The translations under genes and the position numbers were made by a program. The notes beneath the pieces are model-generated. The model saw only the letters and a program-made list of their open reading frames with translations, searched no databases and had not been told where the DNA came from. Below, piece by piece: positions 41,268 to 50,860 of a stretch of 64,000 bases of DNA. The DNA lies in contig NZ_JADBGF010000001.1 of NCBI RefSeq assembly GCF_014873495.1, positions 9,300,001-9,364,000 of the forward strand, written 5' to 3'. Source of the stretch: Streptomyces stelliscabiei (lineage in GTDB: Bacteria > Actinomycetota > Actinomycetes > Streptomycetales > Streptomycetaceae). Positions within the stretch are counted from its first letter, which is position 1, and every line of letters starts with the position of its first letter.

Positions 41268-42416
41268 ATGGCCAGCAGTTTCAGCAGGCGACGCATTCTC
41301 ACCACCGGAGCGGGCGCCGCGCTCGGCGGCCTCGCCGCGACCGGCGCCGCCCAGGCCGCCACCGCGTCGGCGGCCGGCTCCCGTACGGCGGCGCCGGGCC
41401 CGGAGGAGACCCGCTCCCTCGACGAGCTGTACCGCGACGCCGTCGCCGAGGGCGGCAAGCTCGTGATCTACGCGGGCGGCGACACCGCCACCCAGCAGGA
41501 CTTCACGGCCCAGGCGTTCCGCACGCGCTTCCCGGACATCGACCTGACGATGGTCGTGGACTACAGCAAGTACCACGACGTCCGGGTCGACAACCAGCTC
41601 GCGACCGACAGCCTGGTCCCGGACCTCGTCCAGCTCCAGACACTGCAGGACTTCACCCGCTGGAAGAGCCAGGGCAAGCTGCTGCCGTACAAGCCCGCCG
41701 GTTTCTCCCAGCTGTACAAGGACTTCCGCGACCCGCAGGGCGCGTGGACGGCCGTCGCCGTCATCGCCTTCAGCTACATGTACGGCGTCGACGCCGTCGC
41801 CGGGAACGCCCCCAAGTCGCCGCAGGAGCTGGTCGACCCGCGCTGGAAGGACGCCATCGCCTCCTCCTACCCGCACGACGACGACGCGGTGCTCTACCTC
41901 TACTCCCTCTACCAGGAGGCCTACGGCTGGGACTGGATCGCGAAGTTCGCCGCCCAGCAGCCGCAGTTCAACCGCGGTTCGCACACCCCGGGTGTCGCGG
42001 TCAACGGCAGGAAGAAGGCCATCGGCGTCGGCGGGTCCGGTTCGCTGACCGCCCCCTCCACCGCCGCGACCCGCTTCGCCGTGGCCGACGGACACCCCTT
42101 CATGGCCTGGGGCCAGCGCGCCGCGATCCTCAGTAAGGCCGCCCACCCCACCGCCGCCAAGCTGTACCTCAACTGGGCACTGTCCGCCGAACGTCAGCAG
42201 GGCGCCTTCAACGGCTGGTCCGTCCGCACCGACATCACGCCCGCCGGCGGTCTGAAGCCCGTCTGGACCTACCCGAACGCGCACCTCGACGGCTTCCCCC
42301 GGTTCATGGAGGACCGCGCCCAGGTCGAGCGGTGGAAGCAGACCTTCGCGCTCTACTTCGGCGAGGTCAAGGGCGATCCGACCCCGGGAGTCCTGGGTCT
42401 GCACCCCGGGCGGTGA
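41268..42416 (+). CDS. Tat-exported extracellular solute-binding protein (iron/thiamine/polyamine type)
   Basis: A 382-residue binding protein with a twin-arginine signal (FSRRRILTTGAGAALGG) and an AQAA-like cleavage region, without a lipobox. The mature part has the class-II fold (KLVIYAGGDTATQQDFTAQAF, VPDLVQLQTLQDFTRWKSQG, IAFSYMYGVDAVAGNAPKS), similar to Fe3+ or small-anion binding proteins. No permease or ATPase gene is next to it, so it is an orphan. ATG 41268 follows AAAGGA. Confidence 0.85.
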   Translation: MASSFSRRRILTTGAGAALGGLAATGAAQAATASAAGSRTAAPGPEETRSLDELYRDAVAEGGKLVIYAGGDTATQQDFTAQAFRTRFPDIDLTMVVDYSKYHDVRVDNQLATDSLVPDLVQLQTLQDFTRWKSQGKLLPYKPAGFSQLYKDFRDPQGAWTAVAVIAFSYMYGVDAVAGNAPKSPQELVDPRWKDAIASSYPHDDDAVLYLYSLYQEAYGWDWIAKFAAQQPQFNRGSHTPGVAVNGRKKAIGVGGSGSLTAPSTAATRFAVADGHPFMAWGQRAAILSKAAHPTAAKLYLNWALSAERQQGAFNGWSVRTDITPAGGLKPVWTYPNAHLDGFPRFMEDRAQVERWKQTFALYFGEVKGDPTPGVLGLHPGR

Positions 42417-42420
42417 CCAC

Positions 42421-42438
42421 CCCGCCGGACACGGCGGG
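42421..42438 (+). terminator. Short hairpin after the orphan binding protein
   Basis: CCCGCCG (42421-42427) and CGGCGGG (42432-42438) form a 7-bp stem with loop GACA, 5 bp after the stop codon at 42416. Confidence 0.5.
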
Positions 42439-42504
42439 TACGGCGCTTTCCTTTACTCCGGACACACGTGTCACTGTCTACACTCGGCTGGCCCCGCCAG
42501 CCCC

Positions 42505-43764
42505 GTGCCCGTCAGCCCCGTGCCCGTCCGGACCGTCGTAGAGGGAATCGCCGCCGCCGTGCCCGCCATCGCCGCCCCCGCCGTCCCGCACCGAGGTCCA
42601 CTGCCGGTGCGCCGGCTGCCGGACCTGCTGTTCCTGACCGTCGTCGTCGGCGGAGTCGTCCGCCTCGTCGACCTGAACTCCGCGCTGTGCTGGGAACTGG
42701 TCCCGCTCATCGCGCTGTTGGCGGTCGGGTACGTGGCCGGGCTCGCCCTCCGGGACCGGCTCGGCCGGTGGGGCAGGCCTGTGTGGTTCGGCGCGCTGCT
42801 GGCGCTGTGGTGCCGGGTCTCCTGGGAGATGCCGACCCCGGCCGCCACCGCCTACACCTGGCTGGCGCTCCCGCTCGCGATCCTCGCCCTGCGCATGTTC
42901 ACGGGCCGTACGGCACTCGCCGTCGTCGGCGTGATCACCGTGCCGCTCGTCCTGCTGATCGCCCGGACCACCGGGACCGTCCATCCCGAACAGCTCCTCC
43001 CGCCGACCGCCGCGCTGTGGGCCACGGTCGCCCTCTACCGGGCCCAGCAGCGACTCCTCGGCGAACTGCGGCGCACCCGCGCCGAGTTGGCACGGGGCCA
43101 GCGCGAGGCCGGCCGGCTCGCCGAGCGCGCCCGGATCGCCCGCGACCTGCACGACACCCTCGCCCAGGAACTCGCCGGCAGCCGTATGCTCCTCCAGGCC
43201 GCCGACCGCGACTGGGACCGCCGCCCCGACCTCGCCAGGGCCCAGGTCCGCACGGTCGTCGACGCACTGGACACCAACCTCGCCGAGACCCGCACCATCA
43301 TCAGCGACCTCACCCCGCCCGCCCTGGAGCACGACGACCTCTCCACCGCGCTGCGCACCCTCTGCACCCGCACCACGGCCACGTCGTCACGGGTGGTGTT
43401 CCGCACCGAGGGCGAGCCGGGCGACCTGCCGCACGACCGGGCCGCCGCCCTGCTCCGCGTCGCCCAGGGCCTGCTCGCCAACGCCTGTGAGCACGCCCGC
43501 GCCCGGCACGTCTGGGTCACCCTCGACCACCGCGACGACACGACCGTCACCGTCGAGGTCCGGGACGACGGCGTGGGCTTCGACACGAGGGCGACGACGG
43601 CGACGCGGTGCGACCGGGGCCTCGGTCTGACCGGCGGCCGGGAGCGCCTGGGCGCCCTCGGCGGCTCGCTCACCGTCCGCAGCGCACCCGGCCGCGGCAC
43701 CCTGGCCCGTGCCAGTCTCCCCGTGGGCTCCCTCGCCCTGGCCGGCCCGGCGGGCGACCGGTGA
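42505..43764 (+). CDS. Two-component histidine kinase (NarL-partner, HisKA_3 type)
   Basis: A 419-residue membrane kinase. About five membrane helices occupy residues 38-175 (LLFLTVVVGGVVRLVDL, LVPLIALLAVGYVAGLAL, YTWLALPLAILAL, LAVVGVITVPLVLLIA). The dimerisation/phosphorylation motif ERARIARDLHDTLAQELAG has His about 216. The ATPase shows LANACEHARARHVWV (N-box), VRDDGVGFDT and GLGLTGGRERLGALGGSL. No large sensor domain is present. GTG 42505 or 42520 could start it. Its stop overlaps the response-regulator start. Confidence 0.9.
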   Translation: MPVSPVPVRTVVEGIAAAVPAIAAPAVPHRGPLPVRRLPDLLFLTVVVGGVVRLVDLNSALCWELVPLIALLAVGYVAGLALRDRLGRWGRPVWFGALLALWCRVSWEMPTPAATAYTWLALPLAILALRMFTGRTALAVVGVITVPLVLLIARTTGTVHPEQLLPPTAALWATVALYRAQQRLLGELRRTRAELARGQREAGRLAERARIARDLHDTLAQELAGSRMLLQAADRDWDRRPDLARAQVRTVVDALDTNLAETRTIISDLTPPALEHDDLSTALRTLCTRTTATSSRVVFRTEGEPGDLPHDRAAALLRVAQGLLANACEHARARHVWVTLDHRDDTTVTVEVRDDGVGFDTRATTATRCDRGLGLTGGRERLGALGGSLTVRSAPGRGTLARASLPVGSLALAGPAGDR

Positions 43765-44426
43765 CCGCCCCGGACGCCACCCCGCTGCGCGTGCTCATCG
43801 TGGACGACCACAGGGTCGTACGGGCTGGCCTGCGCGCCCTTCTCGGCGGTGAGCCCGGCTTCGACGTCGTCGGCGAGACCGGCGACGGCGAGGAGGGCGT
43901 ACGGCTGGCCGTACGGCTCGGCCCCGACGTGGTGCTGATGGACCTCCGCCTGACCGGCGACACGGCCTCCGGCCGACGGCTCGACGGGCTGGACGCGACC
44001 CGGCGCATCATCGCCGAGGCTCCCGGCAGCAGGGTCGTCGTCCTCACCGGCTCCGGCACCCAGGGCGATGTCGTACGGGCCATGGAGGCCGGCGCCCGCG
44101 GCTACGTCCTCAAGGCGGGCCCGCCCGAGGAGCTGTTCCGGGCCGTGCGCGCCGCGGCGGCCGGCGGCATGGGACTCGCCCCCGAGGCCGCCGGACACCT
44201 CGCCGGGCACCTGGCCGATCCGGGCGCCGCCCTGAGCGACCGGGAGATCGAGGTCGTACGGCTGCTGGCGCTGGGCCGCAGCAACCGGGCCATCGCCGCC
44301 GCCCTCCACCTCACCGAGGCCACGATCAAGACCCATCTGGTCCGCGTCTACCGCAAGCTCGGCACCGAGAACCGGGCGAGCACGGTGTCCGAGGCGGTCC
44401 GGCGGGGGCTGCTCGAACTGGGCTGA
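43761..44426 (+). CDS. NarL/LuxR-type response regulator
   Basis: A 221-residue response regulator. The receiver domain (about 8-130) has VLIVDDHRVVRAGLRALL, the phosphoacceptor Asp about 61 in VVLMDLRL, VLTGSG and VLKAG. The LuxR DNA-binding domain is at about 155-215 (LSDREIEVVRLLALGRSNR, LTEATIKTHLVRVYRKLG). GTG 43761 overlaps the kinase stop by 4 bp, showing tight coupling. Confidence 0.92.
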   Translation: MTAPDATPLRVLIVDDHRVVRAGLRALLGGEPGFDVVGETGDGEEGVRLAVRLGPDVVLMDLRLTGDTASGRRLDGLDATRRIIAEAPGSRVVVLTGSGTQGDVVRAMEAGARGYVLKAGPPEELFRAVRAAAAGGMGLAPEAAGHLAGHLADPGAALSDREIEVVRLLALGRSNRAIAAALHLTEATIKTHLVRVYRKLGTENRASTVSEAVRRGLLELG

Positions 44427-44439
44427 GACGGGGCCCGGT

Positions 44440-45234
44440 TCAGTGGGCGCCCATCGGAGCGAACTCCGTGCCGCACGGGCCCGCTCCCTCGCTCTCCGCC
44501 AGCGGCACCGGGGCGCCGGTCATCGTCAGCACGTCGTAGTAGCGGCCGATGCGTTCGGTGGAACGGCCCACGTAGTGGCCGATGAAGGAGCGCCGGAAGC
44601 GGTCGGTGGTGCGGTTGGGCTGGGAGCCGTGGACGAGGCTTCCGTTGAAGAAGAGGACGTCGCCCGGGGCCATGTCGACCGGCACGGCGGACAGACCGGG
44701 CGGCGGCGGGACGTACTCGCGGACGAACGAGACCTCCGCGTCCGCCACTTCGGGGCAGAACAGATCCATGCGGTGCGTCCCCGGCACGACCTCCAGACCG
44801 CCGTTGGCGCGGTCGATCACATCGCAGGCGATCCAGGCCGCCACACAGGTCCCCGGCTCGACCCGCAGATAGAAGTTGTCCTGGTGCAGCGCCTGCCCCC
44901 GGGCCCCCGGCGGCTTGAAGTAGAACATGCTCTGCGCCGCCAGGACCTCTTCCCCCAGCAGCCCTTCGAGGACGACCCGCAGCCGTGCGTCCAGGAGCAC
45001 CCGCAGCGACAGCTCGTCGATGCGGTGCGGTTGCATCACCCGGGGATGAGTGTCCAGCGGATCGGCCGGACCGTCCGCCGCGGGCGTCCTCGGCCGGAAG
45101 TGCCCCGGGATCGGCCCGCCCTCCCGCAGGGCCGTGAACCGGTCGCACAGTTTCGCGATCTCGGCGGACGTGAACAGCCCCCGCGCCACCAGAAAGCCGT
45201 TCTCCTCGAACTCCGCCCTGCCCGTGGCTGCCAT
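44440..45234 (-). CDS. Phytanoyl-CoA dioxygenase-family oxygenase
   Basis: A 264-residue Fe(II)/2-oxoglutarate oxygenase of the PhyH type. The first His and Asp are in GQALHQDNFYLRVEPG, the distal His is in FFNGSLVHGSQPNRT and a 2-oxoglutarate Arg follows (RFRRSFIGHYVG). The N-terminus ENGFLVARGLFTSAEI is family-typical. Substrates in this family range from phytanoyl-CoA to ectoine and natural products. ATG 45234 is 7 nt after AAAGGGG. It is divergent from an AraC regulator that is its probable controller. Confidence 0.9.
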   Translation of the reverse strand: MAATGRAEFEENGFLVARGLFTSAEIAKLCDRFTALREGGPIPGHFRPRTPAADGPADPLDTHPRVMQPHRIDELSLRVLLDARLRVVLEGLLGEEVLAAQSMFYFKPPGARGQALHQDNFYLRVEPGTCVAAWIACDVIDRANGGLEVVPGTHRMDLFCPEVADAEVSFVREYVPPPPGLSAVPVDMAPGDVLFFNGSLVHGSQPNRTTDRFRRSFIGHYVGRSTERIGRYYDVLTMTGAPVPLAESEGAGPCGTEFAPMGAH

Positions 45235-45303
45235 CGGCGTGCCCCTTTCCCTGTCGTCGACCGTGCCCCACGCTAGGTCCGAGCGCCTTTCGGGAGGATG
45301 CCT

Positions 45304-46218
45304 GTGCGTGCTGAGGACCTGCCTGGAACTGCTGCGCCCGCCGACCCGTCACCTCCGCCGGGCCAGATGATCGTCGGCCGCTTCGACCAGCGGCCGCCGT
45401 ACGCGGTGCACCGGCCGCGCGGCGCGGACAGCTGGCTGTTCACCTGGACCACGGGGGGCGCGGGACTGCTGCGGCAGGGCACCGCACGGACGCGCGCGAC
45501 GCCGGGCGACCTGGTGGTCCTCGGCCCGGGAGTGCCCCAGCACTACGCGGTCGGGCCCGGTGCCGGACACTGGGCGTTCTGGTGGGTGCACTGCCAGCCG
45601 CGAGCGTCCTGGACGGCCTGGCTGCGGCCGTACGAGTCCGGCGACCGGCTGTACGCCGTGCCGTCGGCCCCCGGCGGCATCCGTGAACGCGTGGAGGCGG
45701 CCTTCCGCCGGATGCTCGCCGACGCCCGCTGGACCGGCGACGGCGCACCGCCCGCACCCGCACCACCGGGCGACGAGCACACCGATGTCGCGGTGGCACA
45801 CGGCACGGCGGCCCGCGAACTGGCCCTGTGCTCCCTGGAGGAGGTGGTCCTGCTCACCGCCGCCCGGTCCGAGTCCCGCCCGTCGGGGGCGGACCCGCGG
45901 ATCCGCCGGGCGGAGGACCTGATCGCCGCCGACCCCGGAGCCCCGCACACCGTCCGTTCCCTCGCCGAGAGCGTCGCCCTCTCCCCGTCCCGGTTCGCGC
46001 ACCTGTTCACCGAGCAGCTGGGGCACTCCCCGATGCGCGCCCTGGGCCACGCCCGTCTGCGCCACGCCGCCCGTCTCCTGGAGGCCACCGAACTGACCGT
46101 CGAGCGCGTGGCCGCCGCCTCCGGGTTCGGCAGCCCGTTCCACTTCAGCAGGGTGTTCCGCCGGCGCTACGGGGTGCCGCCGGGGGAGTACCGGCAGCAG
46201 CTGCGCGACGGCCACTGA
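45304..46218 (+). CDS. AraC-family regulator
   Basis: A 304-residue regulator: an N-terminal AraC cupin-type sensor (MIVGRFDQRPPYAVHRPRG, LLRQGTARTRATPGDLVVLGPGV) and a C-terminal double helix-turn-helix (VRSLAESVALSPSRFAHLF; VERVAAASGFGSPFHFSRVF). GTG 45304 is preferred: GGGAGG (45292-45297) lies 6 nt before it, whereas the ATG at 45298 directly abuts the ribosome site. It shares a 69-bp promoter region with the PhyH oxygenase. Confidence 0.9.
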   Translation: MRAEDLPGTAAPADPSPPPGQMIVGRFDQRPPYAVHRPRGADSWLFTWTTGGAGLLRQGTARTRATPGDLVVLGPGVPQHYAVGPGAGHWAFWWVHCQPRASWTAWLRPYESGDRLYAVPSAPGGIRERVEAAFRRMLADARWTGDGAPPAPAPPGDEHTDVAVAHGTAARELALCSLEEVVLLTAARSESRPSGADPRIRRAEDLIAADPGAPHTVRSLAESVALSPSRFAHLFTEQLGHSPMRALGHARLRHAARLLEATELTVERVAAASGFGSPFHFSRVFRRRYGVPPGEYRQQLRDGH

Positions 46219-46246
46219 CGACCACGCGCTTCGACGGCGTGCGCGC

Positions 46247-47506
46247 TCAGCCCCCGAAGGCGAGCAGCGACAGCCACAGCGCCACCACCGAGGAGAGCAG
46301 CGCCGCCGGGACGGTGAGCAGGCCGAGGCGGGTGAACTCGCCGAGGTCCACGTCGTGCTCGTGCTGGTGGACGATGCGACGCCACAGCAGGGTCGCCAGG
46401 GAACCGGCGTAGGTCAGGTTCGGGCCGATGTTGACGCCGAGAAGCACGGCGAGGACGGCGCCCGTGCCGAGCGGGGCGGCGAGGGGGACCAGGACCAGGA
46501 CCGCCGGCAGGTTGTTGATGACGTTGGAGAGCAGGGCGGCGAGGGCGGCGACGCCGAGGAGGGCGAGCAGACCGCCGCCGGACGGCATCACGCGGCCGAG
46601 CGCGTCGGCGAGGCCGTTGTCGACCACCGCGCGCACCACGATGCCGAGCGCCAGCACGAACGCGAGGAAGGGCAGCGAGACGGACCGCAGCAGCGCGACG
46701 GGGCCGGTGGTGCGGCGCACGAGCGCGCGGACCGACAGCACCACGGCCCCGGCCAGCGCCGCCCACACGGGCTCGATCCCGAGCACGGACGTCAGCACGA
46801 ACCCGGCGAGCGTGCACAGGACGGTGACCAGCGCGAACATCGGCAGCTCGGGCGCCTCGACCGGCTTCTCGGGCGCGGGCGCCACGACGTCCAGGTCGGC
46901 CGCGAAGAACCTGCGGAAGATCACGTACTCGGCGGCCACGGCCACCGCCCACGGCGCCGCCATCAGCAGCGCGAACCGGGTGAAGGTCAGCCCGCTCGCC
47001 GTGAACGCCAGCAGGTTGGTGAGGTTGGAGACGGGCAGCAGCAGCGAGGCCGTGTTCGACAGATGCGCGGTGGCGTACACATGGGGCTTGGGGCGGGCGC
47101 CGAGCCGGGCGACCGTCGCGAACACCACCGGGGTGAGCAGCACGACCGTGGCGTCCAGGCTGAGCACCGCCGTGATGCCGGAGGCCAGCACGAACGTCGA
47201 GCCCAGCAGCCGCCGGGGCCGGCCCGCCGAGGCGCGCGCCATCCACGCCCCGCACGCCTGGAAGAGTCCCTCGTCGTCGCAGAGCTTGGCGAGCACGAGC
47301 ACGGCGGCCAGGAAGCCGAGCACCGGGCCCAGCAGTTCGGCCTCGGCGCGGGCGTGGTCGAGGGAGACGGCCCCCACGGCGACGACGAGACCGGCGGCCG
47401 GGACCGCGACCACGGCCTCCGGCAGCCCGAACGGGCGGGCGACCGCGCTGCCGAGGACGACGACGAGCAGGACGACGGACAGGACCTCGGCGAGGGCGGT
47501 GTTCAC
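46247..47506 (-). CDS. SLC13/ArsB-type anion permease
   Basis: A 419-residue protein with eleven to twelve membrane helices, of the ArsB/NhaD (ion transporter) superfamily. The two re-entrant regions are recognisable: LDATVVLLTPVVFATV, and LLSNVINNLPAVLVLVPLAAP with LLGVNIGPNLTYAGSLATLL. This is the usual ArsB-like motif pair. Arsenite or a dicarboxylate/sulfate-type anion are candidate substrates; no ars genes are adjacent. GTG 47506 is used although its ribosome site is weak. Confidence 0.85.
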   Translation of the reverse strand: MNTALAEVLSVVLLVVVLGSAVARPFGLPEAVVAVPAAGLVVAVGAVSLDHARAEAELLGPVLGFLAAVLVLAKLCDDEGLFQACGAWMARASAGRPRRLLGSTFVLASGITAVLSLDATVVLLTPVVFATVARLGARPKPHVYATAHLSNTASLLLPVSNLTNLLAFTASGLTFTRFALLMAAPWAVAVAAEYVIFRRFFAADLDVVAPAPEKPVEAPELPMFALVTVLCTLAGFVLTSVLGIEPVWAALAGAVVLSVRALVRRTTGPVALLRSVSLPFLAFVLALGIVVRAVVDNGLADALGRVMPSGGGLLALLGVAALAALLSNVINNLPAVLVLVPLAAPLGTGAVLAVLLGVNIGPNLTYAGSLATLLWRRIVHQHEHDVDLGEFTRLGLLTVPAALLSSVVALWLSLLAFGG

Positions 47507-47625
47507 GGCAGGGCTTTCGGGCGGTAAGTGGCGCGGAGACCTGAGCACCCTACAGCCGCCCGGTCGGGCGGGGGCCCGTGCGCCCTTGTGATGAGGCCCT
47601 TCTCACGCGGCCCGGGGCACCTGTC

Positions 47626-50040
47626 TCACTCCTCGGACAGGGTCAGCTCCGCCCAGATCGTCTTGCCGTCCTCGGTGTGCCGGCTGCCCCAGCGCTGGGT
47701 CAGCTGGGCCACCAGCAGCAGCCCGCGCCCGCCCTCGTCGAAGGTCTTGGCGCGGCGCAGGTGCGGCGCGGTGCCGCTGCCGTCCGACACCTCGCAGATC
47801 AGGGTGGTGTCGTTGTGGATCAGGCGCAGCTGGATGGGCGGGGCGCCGTGCCGGATGGCGTTGGTGACCAGCTCGCTCACCACCAGTTCCGCCGTGAACG
47901 CCGACTCGCTGATGCCCCACAGCGCCATCTGTGTCAGCACGTACTGGCGGGTGCGGGCGACGAACGCGGGGTCGGCCGGTATCGACCAGGTCGCGACCTG
48001 TGCCGCCTGCAGTCCGCGCGTACGGGCCAGCAGCAGGGCCACGTCGTCGGGGGCGCCGTTCGCGGGCAGCAGGGAGTGCACGACACCCTGGCAGATGTCG
48101 TCCAGCGAGCCCGTGCGGCCGGAGAGTGCCTCGGCCAGCAGCTCCTGACCGGCGTCGATGTCCCGGTCGCGGGTCTCGATCAGCCCGTCGGTGTAGAGGG
48201 CGATGACGGTTCCCTCGGGCAGTTCGAGTTCGGCGGACTCGAAGGGCAGTCCGCCGAGGCCCAGGGGCTGTCCCGACGGCACTTCCACCTCCATCGGGCG
48301 GCCGTCCGGGTCCAGCACGACCGGCGGCGGGTGTCCGGCGCGGGCGAAGGTGCAGCGGCGGGTCACCGGGTCGTAGACGGCGTACAGGCAGGTGGCCCCC
48401 ACCTCGCCGGTCACCCCCTCGCTGCCGGCCTCCGCGGAGAGCCGTACGACGAGGTCGTCGAGGTGGGTGAGGAGTTCGTCGGGGGCGAGGTCGACGTCGG
48501 CGAGGGTGCGGACGGCCGTTCGCAGGCGGCCCATGGTGGCGGAGGCCTGCACGCCGTGGCCGACGACGTCACCGACGACCATGGCGACCCGCATCCCGGA
48601 CAGCGGGATGACGTCGAACCAGTCGCCGCCGACCCCGGCCTGGGCCGCCGGGAGGTAGCGGGAGGCCGCCTCCAGGGCGGGCATGCGGGGGAGCGTCTGG
48701 GGGAGGAGGCTGCGCTGGAGGGCGAGGGCGGTCTCGCGTTCGCGGGAGTAGCGGCGGGCGTTGTCGATGCAGACGGCGGCCCGGGCCGTCACCTCCTCGG
48801 CGAGCAGCTCGTCGTCGGCGGTGTAGGGGTCGAGTCGCTTGAAGCGGGTCAGGACGGCGACGCCGAGGGTCGTGCCGCGGGCCCGGATCGGCACCGACAT
48901 GGTGGTCCGGACGCCCAGCTCCTTGACCCGCGCGCTGCGCAGGGGGTCCCAGGCGAGCCAGTCCGCCAGGGTGTTCGCCGCGTCGGCCGCCACGACGGTG
49001 TGGCCGACGGACAGGGAGGCCGCCTGCGGTGAGGTGGCCGGGTAGACGTCGGTGCGGCCCACTTCGACCACCGCCTCGGGGCAGCCCGGGGTGACCGACT
49101 GGTGGGCGGCGCGGCGCAGCGTGAAGGGTGCGGAGAGCGGGCCCTCGTGCGGTTCGTCGCCGTGGTCGAGGGACTGCATGAGGTCGACGCTCACGAAGTC
49201 GGCGAGGACCGGGACGCACACGTCGGCCAGCTCCTGGGCGGTGCGCGTCACGTCGAGGGTGGTGCCGATGCGGATGCTCGCCTCGTTCACCAGCTGCAGC
49301 CGCTGTCGTGCCAGGTACTGCTCGGTGATGTCGTGCCCGGTGACACAGACCCCGATGGGTGCGCCGGCGTCGTCCAGGAGCGGGGCGATGGCGGCCGACC
49401 AGGCGTGGGCGCGGTTCTCGTCGGCGGCCCGCAGGAAGGTCTGCACGTCCTTGCGCCGGCCGCCGGCGAGCACCTCGCGCAGGTGGCCCTCCAGTTTCTC
49501 GCCCTGGCGCCCGCCGATGATCTCGGACATGTGCAGGCCCCGGAGGTTGTCCTCGGGCATCCCCACCGCGTCCGCCATCACCTCGTTGATGCCGCGCAGC
49601 CTCAGCCGGTCGTCGAAGACGGCCATGGCGCACGGTGACTGGAACATGACGGCCGCCGCGAGCGGATCGTCCCGCCCCAGCGGGCCGGGATCGTCCAGCG
49701 GACACAGAACCAGCCAGTTGCCGTCGCCGTCGCCGTTCTTCGCGCGCTGTTGGTGGGCGAGCAGCCACGCGGTCACCGCACGGCCGTCACGGTGACGCAA
49801 CGTGAGCGTTCCGCTCCAGCTGCGGCTGCCCGGCGGGGGTGGCAGGAGAGGGTCGCCCGGGGCCAGCAGCTCCTCGGCGGGGCGTCCCACGACCTCCGCC
49901 GCGGGCCAGCCCAACAGGCGTCTCGCGCCTTCGTTCCACTCGACGATCGTGCCATCGCCGTCCATGGCCGCCCGCGCCGTGGCGGCACCGTCCAGGGCAT
50001 ACGCAGGGGTGTCACCGTGCGCTACCTTGCGGCTCCTCAT
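47626..50040 (-). CDS. PAS-PAS-GAF-SpoIIE phosphatase with C-terminal HATPase domain
   Basis: An ~804-residue stress-type regulator. Domain order: PAS one (about 15-105, DGDGTIVEWNEGARRLLGW), PAS two (about 110-235, FDDRLRLRGINEVMADAVG), GAF (about 245-395, LGVRTTMSVPIRARGTTLGV), SpoIIE/PP2C phosphatase (about 420-640, AGVGGDWFDVIPLSG, VVGDVVGHGVQASATM, ALYTDGLIETRD) and an RsbW-like ATPase (about 670-800, VVSELVTNAIRHGAPPIQL, EGGRGLLLVAQL). Such proteins dephosphorylate STAS anti-anti-sigma factors, so the STAS proteins at 21 and 59 kb are possible targets. ATG 50040 or 50055 are both possible starts; longer upstream extension lacks similarity. Confidence 0.9.
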   Translation of the reverse strand: MRSRKVAHGDTPAYALDGAATARAAMDGDGTIVEWNEGARRLLGWPAAEVVGRPAEELLAPGDPLLPPPPGSRSWSGTLTLRHRDGRAVTAWLLAHQQRAKNGDGDGNWLVLCPLDDPGPLGRDDPLAAAVMFQSPCAMAVFDDRLRLRGINEVMADAVGMPEDNLRGLHMSEIIGGRQGEKLEGHLREVLAGGRRKDVQTFLRAADENRAHAWSAAIAPLLDDAGAPIGVCVTGHDITEQYLARQRLQLVNEASIRIGTTLDVTRTAQELADVCVPVLADFVSVDLMQSLDHGDEPHEGPLSAPFTLRRAAHQSVTPGCPEAVVEVGRTDVYPATSPQAASLSVGHTVVAADAANTLADWLAWDPLRSARVKELGVRTTMSVPIRARGTTLGVAVLTRFKRLDPYTADDELLAEEVTARAAVCIDNARRYSRERETALALQRSLLPQTLPRMPALEAASRYLPAAQAGVGGDWFDVIPLSGMRVAMVVGDVVGHGVQASATMGRLRTAVRTLADVDLAPDELLTHLDDLVVRLSAEAGSEGVTGEVGATCLYAVYDPVTRRCTFARAGHPPPVVLDPDGRPMEVEVPSGQPLGLGGLPFESAELELPEGTVIALYTDGLIETRDRDIDAGQELLAEALSGRTGSLDDICQGVVHSLLPANGAPDDVALLLARTRGLQAAQVATWSIPADPAFVARTRQYVLTQMALWGISESAFTAELVVSELVTNAIRHGAPPIQLRLIHNDTTLICEVSDGSGTAPHLRRAKTFDEGGRGLLLVAQLTQRWGSRHTEDGKTIWAELTLSEE

Positions 50041-50656
50041 CGTCGCGAGTTCCATTTCGCCGGACCGAACGGGCTTACGGGTGAAATCCAGCCTATGCGC
50101 TCCGCCGGGAAAGCGGACCGGAAACCGCATGCCCGTGCGTCCTGCCGTACCGGTGTTCGCCGAGAGGAGGTACGGGACTTCTGTCGTCCCCGGAGGTGCC
50201 GCCGTCCGATTCCGTGATTCCGTGGGGTCACGCCCGCTGGTGACCGCGAAGGGGGCGCTGTGCAGGGGCGCTGCGCCGCGCGGCTCCGCACATCCTCCCC
50301 CCGTGCGACAAGGGCCCACCACGGACCGCCCGCCACCCGCAGGTCCTCGCTCGTCGCAGGCGCCTCCGCCGGCGGCGGGCACCCGGGCCGACGGCACGGC
50401 CGCGGTGCCCCGGGTGGACCTCCGCCGACGGGCCGGACCGGACCGGACGTCCCACTCCGCGAAGACCGGCGCCTCGCCCTCGCCGATCCGGGGCCCCGAC
50501 CCGACCGGCGAGTACGCCGACGCCCGCGAGCCCCGGCTGCGACGACTCGGCCCGGCGCCGGGCCGCCGTCCCCCATGACCGGAGCCCCGCCGCACGGTAG
50601 CCGCATCCACCTCACGCTGACGAGTCGTCATCCGGGCGAGCCGCGCGGCTCGCTGC

Positions 50657-50686
50657 GATGCGGCGCGATGCGGCGCGATGCGGCGC
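50657..50686. repeat. Three tandem GATGCGGCGC decamers
   Basis: Three exact head-to-tail copies of GATGCGGCGC, with partial continuations on both sides, lie in the non-coding region before the cellulase gene. Confidence 0.85.
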
Positions 50687-50846
50687 GGATCGGCCGACCG
50701 AACGCTCCGGGCGGCCGGACGGTCCGACTGTCCGACCCCCTCGGGCGGCGACGCTCCGTCGGTACGGGAGGGCCGGAGGGAAACCAGTCCCGTCCTGACC
50801 GTTGACGGGCTGTCATGTCTCTAACAGCATGGCCAAGGTCCGCATC

Positions 50847-50860
50847 TGGGAGCGCTCCCA
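50847..50860. promoter_or_regulatory. CebR box
   Basis: TGGGAGCGCTCCCA is a perfect 14-bp palindrome identical to the known CebR operator, which represses cellulose and cello-oligosaccharide genes in Streptomyces until cellobiose/cellotriose arrives. It lies 75 bp before the GH9 cellulase start. Confidence 0.93.

Noticed and set aside
50041..50631. N-terminal extension of the SpoIIE phosphatase up to 50631
   Set aside because: The extra ~200 residues are Arg/Gly/Pro-rich with no domain; PAS similarity begins after 50040.
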